A stretch of DNA of 64,000 nt, taken from the NCBI RefSeq assembly GCF_027946175.1, contig NZ_AP026671.1:558001-622000 (forward strand), given 5' to 3'. The stretch is from Nitratiruptor tergarcus DSM 16512. GTDB lineage: Bacteria; Campylobacterota; Campylobacteria; Campylobacterales; Nitratiruptoraceae. The notes below the pieces were generated by a model, which worked only from the letters and a program-made list of their open reading frames with translations, was not told the DNA's origin and searched no databases. A program made the translations under genes and the position numbers. Positions 26,337 to 34,125 of this stretch are shown here, in pieces (within the stretch, counting starts at the first letter, position 1; every line of letters begins with the position of its first letter).

Positions 26337-26370
26337 ATCATAAAGAAAAAATTGTGGAAAAAGTGTGGAA
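26337..26370 (-). promoter_or_regulatory. Predicted response-regulator box and promoter of the oxidase-cusCBA operon
   Basis: On the - strand, two exact TTCCACA half-sites 11 bp apart (26353-26370 in window coordinates) end 10 bp before a -10 box TATGAT (26337-26342). The tandem repeat overlies the -35 region, where no good -35 hexamer is seen. This is the arrangement expected for an activator of the OmpR family. It lies 30-63 bp from the oxidase start codon and shares spacing with the copy at 19254-19287. Confidence 0.7.
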
Positions 26371-26393
26371 TGCTGTAGGAAATCCTACAGCAT
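26370..26393 (-). terminator. Hairpin after the SO_0444-like permease gene
   Basis: An 11-bp perfect inverted repeat (26370-26380 with 26383-26393) sits between the permease stop at 26412 and the next promoter. The - strand sequence after it is T-rich but begins with a few mixed bases, and it is itself the regulator box of the oxidase promoter. It probably separates the ArsR-controlled permease transcript from the copper-oxidase operon. Confidence 0.6.
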
Positions 26394-26411
26394 AAATTAA
26401 GAGTGATTTAA

Positions 26412-27494
26412 TTAAGCAGTACAGCAGCTTTTTTTAACAAGTTTTTCTTTTATCAAGAAATAGAGAATAAAACTCCATAAAATGATTGAGGATGCAATAG
26501 CAAAGATGGAAGCCTCTTTTTCTATATGAACAATGCTTCTCACATCCACTCCACTAAAAATGAAATCTAGTCCTACACCAAAAAGAATGGAGCCTATGGC
26601 AATGGTTGTCAGATAAATAACGACCGACTTCATTCCTAGCATTTTTTTGACTACACCTATTGTAACGGTATTAGTGGCTGGACCTGCGCTCAAAAAAACA
26701 AATGCAGCTCCAGCACTAACGCCATTGAGCATCAAAGCCGCAGCAATTGGCAGCGATGCAGTAGCGCATACATACATAGGCACTGCAATAACTACCGCTA
26801 AAAGATAAGAAAGCCAAGCATGTTGTGCTAGGATGTTTGCCAAATCTCCTGGTATAGCCACACTAATAGCCGCTCCAATTATAAGACCCCAAAAGAGTGG
26901 TTTAGCAATATCTCCAAGTAAGGTTACAAAGCCATAACTTAGAGCACGTTTGAGTGAAAAACGCTTTTTTGTTGATTCACTGCATCCACAATCACTGCAG
27001 CCACAACTTTCCTCTTGCTTTATTGCAAAGGTTGTAGGTTTCGTTTGGTTTGGCGTTTGCATGCTAAATTTTGGTCTGTTTTGTGTTTTGTTTTGGGTGT
27101 CAAAAAAGTTAACAAATATTCCCGCAGCTATGGCTATCAGAAATGATGTAACAATACGATAGATGGTAAAAATCCACCCAAACATCCCAAAAGTAGCTAA
27201 GATCGAGTCGATTCCAGTAATTGGAGTAGAGATTAGAAAACTTAACACACTTCCTTTACTCGCACCACTTTTTTGCAATGTCTGAGCCAAAGGTATGACA
27301 CCACAGGAACAAACGGGAATTGGAATACCAAACAGTGTTGCTTTTATGACAGAAGCGATATTGTCTTTACCAAGATGTTTTTTGATGAACTCTTCAGGGA
27401 CCAATTCATGTAATATACCTGCTATCAACAGACCAAAGAGAATATAGATAGCCATAGCATTGGTAAGTTCCCAAAGTGATTGTACAAATGCCAT
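26412..27494 (-). CDS. SO_0444-like Cu/Zn efflux permease (DUF318 family)
   Basis: This is a 360-residue membrane protein with eight or more helices in two related halves. The first half holds GIPIPVCSCGVIPLAQTL, and the second half repeats the pattern with VPMYVCATASLPIAAALML. A cytoplasmic Cys-rich loop, CGCSDCGCSESTKK, and a C-terminal SCCTA provide probable metal ligands. I chose ATG 27494, preceded by GGAGG, over an upstream frame start at 27518. Homologues next to an ArsR-type repressor are annotated as Cu/Zn efflux transporters. It overlaps no gene but follows the cytochrome stop by 2 nt. The transported ion is inferred from the family. Confidence 0.8.
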   Translation of the reverse strand: MAFVQSLWELTNAMAIYILFGLLIAGILHELVPEEFIKKHLGKDNIASVIKATLFGIPIPVCSCGVIPLAQTLQKSGASKGSVLSFLISTPITGIDSILATFGMFGWIFTIYRIVTSFLIAIAAGIFVNFFDTQNKTQNRPKFSMQTPNQTKPTTFAIKQEESCGCSDCGCSESTKKRFSLKRALSYGFVTLLGDIAKPLFWGLIIGAAISVAIPGDLANILAQHAWLSYLLAVVIAVPMYVCATASLPIAAALMLNGVSAGAAFVFLSAGPATNTVTIGVVKKMLGMKSVVIYLTTIAIGSILFGVGLDFIFSGVDVRSIVHIEKEASIFAIASSIILWSFILYFLIKEKLVKKSCCTA

Positions 27495-27496
27495 TA

Positions 27497-27886
27497 TTAA
27501 CCTCCATGCGCTTGGCAAAAGCCTCTCTTTTTACTTGAAGAGTAAAGATACTCAGCAACTGCTTTCCTCTCTTTAGCATTCATACTTTTTCCAATTGGCG
27601 GCATCACTCCAAATCGTTTGAATGCCATAGGCATACAAAGACCTTTATCGCGTGATGGGTTTTGGATGTAATCAATAACAAATCGTATGAACTCTTTTTT
27701 TCGTGGATAGTGTGCTTTAACTCTATGAGCAACTTCCAAAAAGGGTGGTGCTTTCATTGTTGCCATATCTGCTGATTCCATCGAAAAGTTATGACAGCTT
27801 GCACAATATTTTTGATAAACTGCTTTTCCACCTGATGCATTGAGTAATCCAATAAACACCGTAAATGTTGCTATTATCTTTTTCAT
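27497..27886 (-). CDS. Small periplasmic c-type cytochrome
   Basis: This 129-residue exported protein has a signal peptide (MKKIIATFTVFIGLLNASG) followed closely by the haem motif CASCH (33-37). The segment PPFLEVAHRVKAHYPRKKEF and the later Met-rich GLCMPMAFKRFGVMPPIGKSM supply the distal part, where a Met is the probable second haem ligand. The C-terminus ends with GFCQAHGG. It sits between the ArsR-type regulator (divergent, 75 bp apart) and the permease (2 bp apart), an unusual place for a cytochrome. A role in moving electrons from periplasmic metal oxidation is a speculation. Confidence 0.8.
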   Translation of the reverse strand: MKKIIATFTVFIGLLNASGGKAVYQKYCASCHNFSMESADMATMKAPPFLEVAHRVKAHYPRKKEFIRFVIDYIQNPSRDKGLCMPMAFKRFGVMPPIGKSMNAKERKAVAEYLYSSSKKRGFCQAHGG

Positions 27887-27895
27887 GACTCCTCC

Positions 27896-27925
27896 TTGAC
27901 TTGTATAACAAAAACGTTATATAAT
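27896..27925 (+). promoter_or_regulatory. arsR-type promoter with embedded inverted-repeat operator
   Basis: A strong promoter reads TTGACT (27896-27901), an 18-bp spacer, then TATAAT (27920-27925). Inside it is an inverted repeat, TATAAC-N6-GTTATA (27904-27909 and 27916-27921), whose right arm covers the start of the -10 box. This is a typical place for an ArsR-family repressor to block transcription. The region also serves the divergent cytochrome-permease genes, so one operator may control both sides. Confidence 0.78.
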
Positions 27926-27961
27926 GAAAGTGTGATATAAATAAGCTTTAAAGAAGGTTAA

Positions 27962-28267
27962 ATGGATCGTTTAGAAAAGTTAGCAACCGTAGCAAAAGCT
28001 TTAAACGATACGAATAGACTAAAAGTCCTTGCTTTTGTAGATCGCTATAAAGAGGTATGTGTATGTGAAGTAAGTGATACACTTGGCTTTTCACAGCCTC
28101 TCACTTCTAAATATCTCAAGCAGCTTAGAGAAGCTGGAATTTTAAGAAGTAAAAAGTCAGGAAAATGGAGTATTTTTTCTGTAGCTGATAATTATCTTAT
28201 TCAGCCTTTTTTGGAAGAGTTACGAAAAGTTGAAATACCAAATATCAAAAAGTGTGCAAGATGTTAA
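27962..28267 (+). CDS. ArsR/SmtB-family metal-sensing repressor
   Basis: This is a 101-residue winged-helix protein with EVCVCEVSDTLGFSQPLTSK at about 31-50. The CVCE pair corresponds to the metal-site cysteines of ArsR and CadC (ELCVC). The recognition helix is QPLTSKYLKQLREAGI, and the protein ends KKCARC, giving two more possible ligands. It should release DNA on binding a soft metal ion. It diverges from the cytochrome-permease genes, with a palindromic operator in its own promoter, and starts a six-gene run ending in an RND pump. Its arrangement next to an SO_0444-like permease is a known one. The inducer could be Cu, Zn, Cd or As(III). Confidence 0.9.
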   Translation: MDRLEKLATVAKALNDTNRLKVLAFVDRYKEVCVCEVSDTLGFSQPLTSKYLKQLREAGILRSKKSGKWSIFSVADNYLIQPFLEELRKVEIPNIKKCARC

Positions 28268-28557
28268 AGAGATTTATACATTTTCTTTTACTCTTTTCTT
28301 TAGTATTTAATAGCGCTCATGCATTCTTTTTTAATTGTAATGATAATCATTATGTCCAAGAGTTTGTTTATGAAATGGACCACCCAGTCCAGAAAGGAGA
28401 TATTTGCGATAATCATTTTGTTTTTCATATGCCTCTATTTATTTCAACAAAGATTACAATAGATTTTCCAAAACAGAATGCAAAAATAGATCTACCTCTT
28501 TCTTACTATTTTCAACAACACTCCTTCTCTTTACTCAAACCTCCAAAAAACTCTTAA
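28261..28557 (+). CDS. Small exported protein with Cys/His clusters, unknown
   Basis: This is a 98-residue protein. A signal peptide (MLKRFIHFLLLFSLVFNSAHA) is followed by a short mature part containing FFNCNDNHYVQEF, then DICDNHFVFHM, a paired Cys-x-x-Asn-His pattern that could bind a metal, and a basic, Pro-containing end. I do not recognise a family. The ATG at 28261 overlaps the repressor stop, so expression is coupled to it; a GTG at 28252 is a possible alternative. Its position suggests a periplasmic metal-binding helper for the pump downstream, but this is inference only. Confidence 0.6.
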   Translation: MLKRFIHFLLLFSLVFNSAHAFFFNCNDNHYVQEFVYEMDHPVQKGDICDNHFVFHMPLFISTKITIDFPKQNAKIDLPLSYYFQQHSFSLLKPPKNS

Positions 28558-28599
28558 TTATTTAAAAACCATACATTTTTATTTTTATTATTTAAAAAC
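28557..28599 (+). repeat. 13-bp direct repeat in the gap before the PepSY-like gene
   Basis: ATTATTTAAAAAC occurs at 28557-28569 and again at 28587-28599, exactly 30 bp apart, which places both copies on the same face of the helix (about three turns). The intervening DNA is AT-only in long parts. It may be a regulator site or an UP-like element for a promoter ahead of 28621, or simply low-complexity sequence. Confidence 0.4.
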
Positions 28600-28620
28600 A
28601 TATTCAACAAGGAGTTCATT

Positions 28621-28917
28621 ATGAAAATAATACTTATTAGTTTTCTATTAGCGATAGTTTCTTTTGGAAAAGTGGAGCATTACGAGATCCATAAATATAA
28701 CCAAAAGCCATCCATTCGGATAAAACAACAAAAGCTATTGAAACAATATGTAAAAATCGATCCAGAAAAAATAACAAAACAGATAACTGGTGAAAAAATA
28801 GAATACAAGCGTCTAAAGCATCAAATCAATACCATCTATTTTGAAGTATGGACGAAGCATTACTACCTTTGGATCGATGCACAAACTGGAAAAGTACTCA
28901 AAAAGGAGAAACGATGA
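28621..28917 (+). CDS. Exported PepSY-like protein
   Basis: This is a 98-residue protein with a signal peptide (MKIILISFLLAIVSFG) and one domain whose end, TIYFEVWTKHYYLWIDAQTG followed by KVLKKEKR, has the strand pattern of a PepSY domain. Such small PepSY proteins are common next to metal pumps and two-component systems, where they are thought to modulate partner proteins. AAGGAG lies just before the ATG. The stop overlaps the next start (ATGA), so it is coupled to the channel gene that follows. Confidence 0.65.
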   Translation: MKIILISFLLAIVSFGKVEHYEIHKYNQKPSIRIKQQKLLKQYVKIDPEKITKQITGEKIEYKRLKHQINTIYFEVWTKHYYLWIDAQTGKVLKKEKR

Positions 28918-30062
28918 GAAGAGCGATTTTGCTCATTAGTGTTACTGTCTGTTTTGTTGTGGGAGCCGATTTTCAGACTTTCAAACAAGAAGCTTTGAAA
29001 CAATTTCCAAAACTTATACAACAAAAAGGAAATATTGCTATTGCGAAAGAGAACCAGGCAAAACTTTTGCGTCCCTTCAACCCACAATTAGAACTCTTAG
29101 GAAGCAGGTATGAAGATGGCAGTGGGTTTGAGACAACATTGCAGATACCTTATAGATTGCCAGATTATATGAGAGATCTCAAAAAAAGAGCAGTAAGTGA
29201 AGTAGAAGTGCAAAAAGCGTACGAGTTCGTTTTGAAAGCCAGGTTTTTAAAAAATCTTGAGCTTCTCTATACGCGTTATGTGTATCAAAATAAGCTTTTA
29301 AAGCCAATTCATTCTCAAATATCCATCTATAAAAGACTTTTGTCTATAGCTAAAGAGAAATTTGCCAAAGGATATGGCAAAAGAATAGATGTACTTAAAC
29401 TGCAAACGAAACTGTTGACACTCCAAAAGAGTCTACTGGATATACAAAACAGTGTAATAGAAGCGAAGATAAAATTGCAAAAATATGCCGGATTTTCGGG
29501 TAATATTGAGCCAAATGGATTTTTGTATAAGCACTTTGATTTTTCAGGTCGGATCAATCCTGCTGAGATTGATTGGTATGAAAAAAATAAAAAGCGCTTT
29601 TTATATCTAGCAAAAGAGCAGGGGCATACTATAAAGAGAATAAATTTCACGGTCAATTATGAAAAAGAGCCAAACTCCGGGATCCTTCGCGCCGGCATAT
29701 CCATTCCTCTTCCAATCAATAAACCCAAACAAGAGGTTGCAATCGCAAAAATGCAAGCAAACAATGTTGCTCTTGATTTAGAGCTTTTAAAAAAGCGCTT
29801 TGAAGTAGAGCTACAGGGACTTCAAAAGCAAGCACGAATGATAAAAAAGAGTTTAAATCTGCTTCAAAAAACCAAAAAACAGCAAAAAAAGCTTTTAGAT
29901 CTTTATATTGAGAGCTACAAAATCGATCAAAGTACACTCCTTGATATTTTGGATGCTCAAAAAGCCTATATTTCTATCGAAAAAGAGATCGCAAAAAAAC
30001 TCTTCTTGCTCAATATCAACCAAATCCAGACAAATTACATAAAAGGACGATACAATGATTAA
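28914..30062 (+). CDS. TolC-family outer-membrane channel of the second RND system
   Basis: This is a 382-residue protein when started at the ATG at 28914, which has GGAG upstream; the frame is open further upstream only as a shadow of the PepSY gene. It has a signal peptide (MRRAILLISVTVCFVVGA) and the long helices of the efflux-channel family, including the repeat-2 turn KREALL-like segment LLDILDAQKAYISIEKEI. The beta segments (NPQLELLGSRYEDG; INFTVNYEKEPNSG) mark the two barrel repeats. It overlaps the adaptor gene by 8 nt. Confidence 0.8.
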   Translation: MRRAILLISVTVCFVVGADFQTFKQEALKQFPKLIQQKGNIAIAKENQAKLLRPFNPQLELLGSRYEDGSGFETTLQIPYRLPDYMRDLKKRAVSEVEVQKAYEFVLKARFLKNLELLYTRYVYQNKLLKPIHSQISIYKRLLSIAKEKFAKGYGKRIDVLKLQTKLLTLQKSLLDIQNSVIEAKIKLQKYAGFSGNIEPNGFLYKHFDFSGRINPAEIDWYEKNKKRFLYLAKEQGHTIKRINFTVNYEKEPNSGILRAGISIPLPINKPKQEVAIAKMQANNVALDLELLKKRFEVELQGLQKQARMIKKSLNLLQKTKKQQKKLLDLYIESYKIDQSTLLDILDAQKAYISIEKEIAKKLFLLNINQIQTNYIKGRYND

Positions 30063-31068
30063 GCTTATTCTATTTCTATTCACGGCAATCTCACTCTTTG
30101 CCAATGCAAAAGTGCAGTATATCAAGCTTGGCAAACTCTACAGCACAAGTGCCCAGGTTGTGACTCTCAAGAACCTCACGCAAAACATCGTTACACAAAT
30201 TCCTGGACACATCGAAGAGTATTTTGTCAAAGAGGGTGACAGTGTCAAAAAAGGGCAAAAAATAGCACGTATCAAATCTTTCGTCTTGAGCGAAATGACA
30301 TCACGCTATCTATCTCTTCAAAATGAAGTGGCGGTTTTGAAAAAACGATACAAGAATGCAAAGGCTTTGTATAAAAAAGGGATCATGAGCTATAACGATC
30401 TAGCGAAACTCAAAACTACTCTCAAAGACAAAGAAAATGATCTCACTTCTCTTAAACTCCAACTTAAAATACTCGGTATCACAAAGGTTACAAAACCGAT
30501 AGAGTACTATACAATCACTTCTCATGCTGATGGAACAATACAAAAGATTTTGGTTCCGGTGCATACCAATGTCAAAAGTACAACACCATTGGTAGAGATT
30601 CTCAGTCAATCCCGATACTATCTTGTAGCATTCTTGAGCGTTGAGGATGCACTGCGTCTAAAAGATATACGGGCGATTTTTCATCTTGGACCTTACAGTT
30701 TTAGAGCTAGTTTTATAAAAATCTTGCCAAAAGTTGATGAAGAGACAGCACAAGCAAAACTTCTGTTTGAACTTCCAAAAACGAATAAAGAGCTTCTCAT
30801 CGGAGCATTTGGCGATATTCAGATTCAATCAGCTCCATATAAAAAAGTACTCGCAGTCAAAAAGAGCGCTCTGACTATGTTAAATGGTGATTGGGTCGTT
30901 TTCCTTCCATCCAAAGAGGAGGTTGAACCCCATGTCGTGAAACTTGTCGATTTTGTAGGGGAGTATGCAGTTATCGAAGGATTAAAGCCAAATCAGGAGT
31001 ATATCGATAGTGATATCTATCTATACAAATCAAGGCTTTTGAAAGAAAGTATTGGCGATGAGGATTAA
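30055..31068 (+). CDS. Membrane fusion protein of the second RND system
   Basis: This 337-residue exported adaptor has a signal peptide (MIKLILFLFTAISLFANA), a lipoyl half-motif GHIEEYFVKEGDSVKKGQKI (about 54-73), a coiled-coil hairpin (about 85-145, with LQNEVAVLKKRYKNAKALYK), the returning lipoyl half SHADGTIQKILVPVHTNV, and C-terminal beta-barrel strands. It should connect the pump at 31078 with the channel at 28914. It is unlike the adaptor at 22361 in sequence and has a longer hairpin, so the two systems are not recent duplicates. Confidence 0.83.
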   Translation: MIKLILFLFTAISLFANAKVQYIKLGKLYSTSAQVVTLKNLTQNIVTQIPGHIEEYFVKEGDSVKKGQKIARIKSFVLSEMTSRYLSLQNEVAVLKKRYKNAKALYKKGIMSYNDLAKLKTTLKDKENDLTSLKLQLKILGITKVTKPIEYYTITSHADGTIQKILVPVHTNVKSTTPLVEILSQSRYYLVAFLSVEDALRLKDIRAIFHLGPYSFRASFIKILPKVDEETAQAKLLFELPKTNKELLIGAFGDIQIQSAPYKKVLAVKKSALTMLNGDWVVFLPSKEEVEPHVVKLVDFVGEYAVIEGLKPNQEYIDSDIYLYKSRLLKESIGDED

Positions 31069-31077
31069 GGAGAGAGT

Positions 31078-34000
31078 ATGAAATTTTTTGAAACCTTTAT
31101 CAAATATCGCTTTTTAGTGTTGGCTCTTTTTATCCTTGTAGGAGTTTTAGGATACAAGGCGTACAAAGAGATTCCCGTTGATGCATTTCCGGATATCACC
31201 CCCAAACAGGTGATTATCTATACCGAAAGCCCGGGCAACAGCCCTGAAATCATCGAAAGGCTCATCACCTATCCTATCGAATCGGCTATGGCAGGACTTC
31301 CCGGAGTAAAACTGATAATGTCTAATTCCATATTTGGTCTAAGCTATGTGAGCATCTTTTTTGAAGACAAATACGATATTTACTTTTTACGTCAGCTCGT
31401 GAGCGAAAGACTCGCAACCGTCGATATACCAAAAGGTTTTGGAAAGCCTGTTATGGGACCAAACACCACTGGACTGGGTCAGGTGTTTTGGTATCAGCTC
31501 AAAGGAGAAGGTGTATCTCTAACGAAACTTAGGGAATTGCAAGACTTTTTGGTGCGTCCGATGTTTAAAACCGTTGATGGAGTAGAAGAAGTTATCGGCT
31601 GGGGCGGATTTGAAAAGCAGATTGAAGTTGTGATTGATCCTAAAAAACTGCAGGCTTTGAAAGTGACATATGAAGATGTGATTGATGCGCTGCAAAGAAC
31701 AAACAAAAGTGCAGGGGGACAGTATTTAGAATTTAACAAAGAGCAGTATATTATTCGAGGTAGCGGTTTTTATGAAAATCTTGATCAGATACGAAAGAGT
31801 GTCATCAAATCTTCGGGTATCAAAGCTATCAAGATTGAAGACGTGGCAGTTGTGAAAGAGGGCAAAAGAATGCGGTTTGGTGCGGTCACCCTCAATGGAA
31901 AAGAGACAATGTTTGGAATGGTACTGCAAAGAACCGGTACTAATGCAGCCAAAGTTGTTGACAGACTCAAGGAGAAAGTCAAAGAGATCAATGCTGCGCT
32001 TCCAAAAAATGTAAGAGTCCAGACAATTTATGATAGAAGTGAAATTACCAAAAAAGCGGTCCACACAATGACCTCTTCATTGATTATGGGTGCAGTACTT
32101 GTGAGTGTTATACTCTTTTTGTTTTTGTTTGAAATCCGAAGCGCTTTCATAGTTGTTTTATCCCTTCCTATCTCTTTGCTCATTGCCTTTTTGATGATGG
32201 ACTATTTTGGTATGAGCGCAAATCTTATGAGCCTCAGTGGACTTGCCATTGCAATCGGTATGATCGTTGATGGAACGATAGTTGTTGTAGAAAACTCTTT
32301 CAGACTTATTCAAGAGCATCCAAATGAATCCAAACTGAAGCTCATAGCAGAGGCTGCAGCGCAAGTAACAAAACCTGTTATTTTTGCTATTTTCATCATA
32401 GCTGCAACATTTATTCCGCTTTTGAGTCTTGGAGGGCTTACAGGAAAGCTCTATTCACCTATGGCTATTAATATCGTATTTGTGATGCTTGCTTCCATTG
32501 TTGTAGCTCTTGTGTTAGTTCCCGTTTTGAACTACTATCTTTTAAAACCGGTAAAGTTTAGCGAATCGCCACTTGTGGTTTGGATCAAAAAGCTTTATAC
32601 GCCACTACTTGTAGGTGCTTTGAAATATTCAAAGAGTGTCGTGGCAGTATCATTCATACTCTTTGCAGTATTGGCATATCTGCTTACACAGCAAGGGCGT
32701 GAATTTATGCCAAAACTCAATGAAGAGTCTATCATGTATCGTGTCATCGCCATTCCCGGGACAGCTCTGTCTCAAACGGTGGGGCTGAGTAAAGATATAG
32801 AAAACTTCATAAAAAAAGAGTATCCTGAGTATGTGGATTTCGTTTTGGCGATGATTGGCAGAAGCGAAAAGGGTGAAACCGCCGGTCCAAACTATATGGA
32901 AGTTTTGGTGGGACTTAAGAGAAAAGAGTTTGATATCAAAGCGTTAGAGGCAAAAATGAGCGAAGAGCTTGAAAAACGGTACGATTTTGTACAGTTTGTT
33001 CCAACACAGCCAATCGCCATGCGTATAGAAGAGCTACTGGAAGGGGTCAAAGCAGAGCTTGCTGTAAAAATCTTTGGAGAAGATCAAAAAATTCTTGCAG
33101 ATCTTGCATCAAAAATCAAAGATATTCTTTCGCATATCGATGGGCTTAGATCTATTGAGATCGAATCACAACTTGGACAAGCTCAAATCGTGATCAAACC
33201 AAACTACTTGGCGATGGCCAGATACTCACTCACAGCAGAAGATATTATGGATGTGGTGCGTTATCTACTAGGTGAAGATGCGATAACCGATAAATTTGAA
33301 GGAATTAAGAGGTTTCCTATCGTTATCAAACCAAAAGGAGGCCGTGATATTGAAAGTTTGCAAAATATTTTGTTAAGAGCCCCAGACGGCAAGGTGGCTC
33401 GTCTCAAAGAAGTAGCAGATATCCAAATCATTCAAGGGCCATCTTTCATAAAACGAGAAAATCTTTCTCGTTATATGCTGATCTCCTTTGATGTTGAAGG
33501 ACGCGATATCGCCTCCTTTGTGAAAGAAGCCAATGAAAAGATTCATAAAAACTTGCATTTCCCAGCGGGATACTATATCCAGTGGGCAGGTGACTTTAAA
33601 AACATGCAAGAGGCAACAAAAAAACTGGCTATTATCATTCCAGCAGTACTGCTTTTAATACTCCTTTTACTCTACACAGCCTTTAATAGCTTCAAGAAAG
33701 CGACGATTATCTTGCTTGGCGTTCCTCTAGGCATTTTAGGCTCTATTGTAGCGGTGTTAATTGCTGACATCTACCTCTCCATTGCTGCAATTATCGGTTT
33801 TATCGTCATTATCGCTATTGCGGTTCTCAATGGTATCGTGCTTGTAAGCTTCATAGAAGAGCTTCAAAAACGTTTTCCTGATGTGAAGATGCAAACTTTA
33901 GTCAAAGATGCAACACTTCTTAGACTCAGACCCGTTTTAATGACGGCAATGACAACGCTTTTTGGAATTTTGCCGCTTCTATACGCTAAGGGTGTGGGAA

Positions 34001-34110
34001 GTGAGATCGAGTATCCGTTGGCTGTGGTTGTTGTTGGAGGAATTGTCACATCTACGCTTGTGACGCTTCTTGTCTTACCAAGTCTATACTATCTCTTTTA
34101 CAGGAAGTAG
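31078..34110 (+). CDS. CzcA-like heavy-metal RND efflux pump (second system)
   Basis: This 1010-residue RND transporter belongs to the heavy-metal branch, with the transmembrane-4 motif AIGMIVDGTIVVVEN (392-406) carrying DG rather than the DA of CusA. Of the three CusA methionine sites only one is kept: position 555 is Arg (IMYRV), 607 is Met (NYMEV) and 652 is Glu (MRIEEL). The MRIEELLEGVKAELAVKIFG stretch resembles CzcA, so divalent ions such as Zn, Cd or Co are more likely than Cu(I). It is last in the run that starts with the ArsR-type repressor. A GGAGAG site lies just before the ATG. Exact ion specificity is not provable from sequence. Confidence 0.88.
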   Translation: MKFFETFIKYRFLVLALFILVGVLGYKAYKEIPVDAFPDITPKQVIIYTESPGNSPEIIERLITYPIESAMAGLPGVKLIMSNSIFGLSYVSIFFEDKYDIYFLRQLVSERLATVDIPKGFGKPVMGPNTTGLGQVFWYQLKGEGVSLTKLRELQDFLVRPMFKTVDGVEEVIGWGGFEKQIEVVIDPKKLQALKVTYEDVIDALQRTNKSAGGQYLEFNKEQYIIRGSGFYENLDQIRKSVIKSSGIKAIKIEDVAVVKEGKRMRFGAVTLNGKETMFGMVLQRTGTNAAKVVDRLKEKVKEINAALPKNVRVQTIYDRSEITKKAVHTMTSSLIMGAVLVSVILFLFLFEIRSAFIVVLSLPISLLIAFLMMDYFGMSANLMSLSGLAIAIGMIVDGTIVVVENSFRLIQEHPNESKLKLIAEAAAQVTKPVIFAIFIIAATFIPLLSLGGLTGKLYSPMAINIVFVMLASIVVALVLVPVLNYYLLKPVKFSESPLVVWIKKLYTPLLVGALKYSKSVVAVSFILFAVLAYLLTQQGREFMPKLNEESIMYRVIAIPGTALSQTVGLSKDIENFIKKEYPEYVDFVLAMIGRSEKGETAGPNYMEVLVGLKRKEFDIKALEAKMSEELEKRYDFVQFVPTQPIAMRIEELLEGVKAELAVKIFGEDQKILADLASKIKDILSHIDGLRSIEIESQLGQAQIVIKPNYLAMARYSLTAEDIMDVVRYLLGEDAITDKFEGIKRFPIVIKPKGGRDIESLQNILLRAPDGKVARLKEVADIQIIQGPSFIKRENLSRYMLISFDVEGRDIASFVKEANEKIHKNLHFPAGYYIQWAGDFKNMQEATKKLAIIIPAVLLLILLLLYTAFNSFKKATIILLGVPLGILGSIVAVLIADIYLSIAAIIGFIVIIAIAVLNGIVLVSFIEELQKRFPDVKMQTLVKDATLLRLRPVLMTAMTTLFGILPLLYAKGVGSEIEYPLAVVVVGGIVTSTLVTLLVLPSLYYLFYRK

Positions 34111-34125
34111 GCCTCTGCCTACTTC
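34104..34125. terminator. Symmetric hairpin carrying both convergent stop codons
   Basis: A 9-bp perfect stem (34104-34112 with 34117-34125, loop CTCT) holds the last codons and the TAG stop of the RND gene in its left arm and those of kamA in its right arm. Both genes end with a Lys codon then TAG, which makes the palindrome. No clear U-tract follows on either strand, so termination strength is uncertain. Confidence 0.55.
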
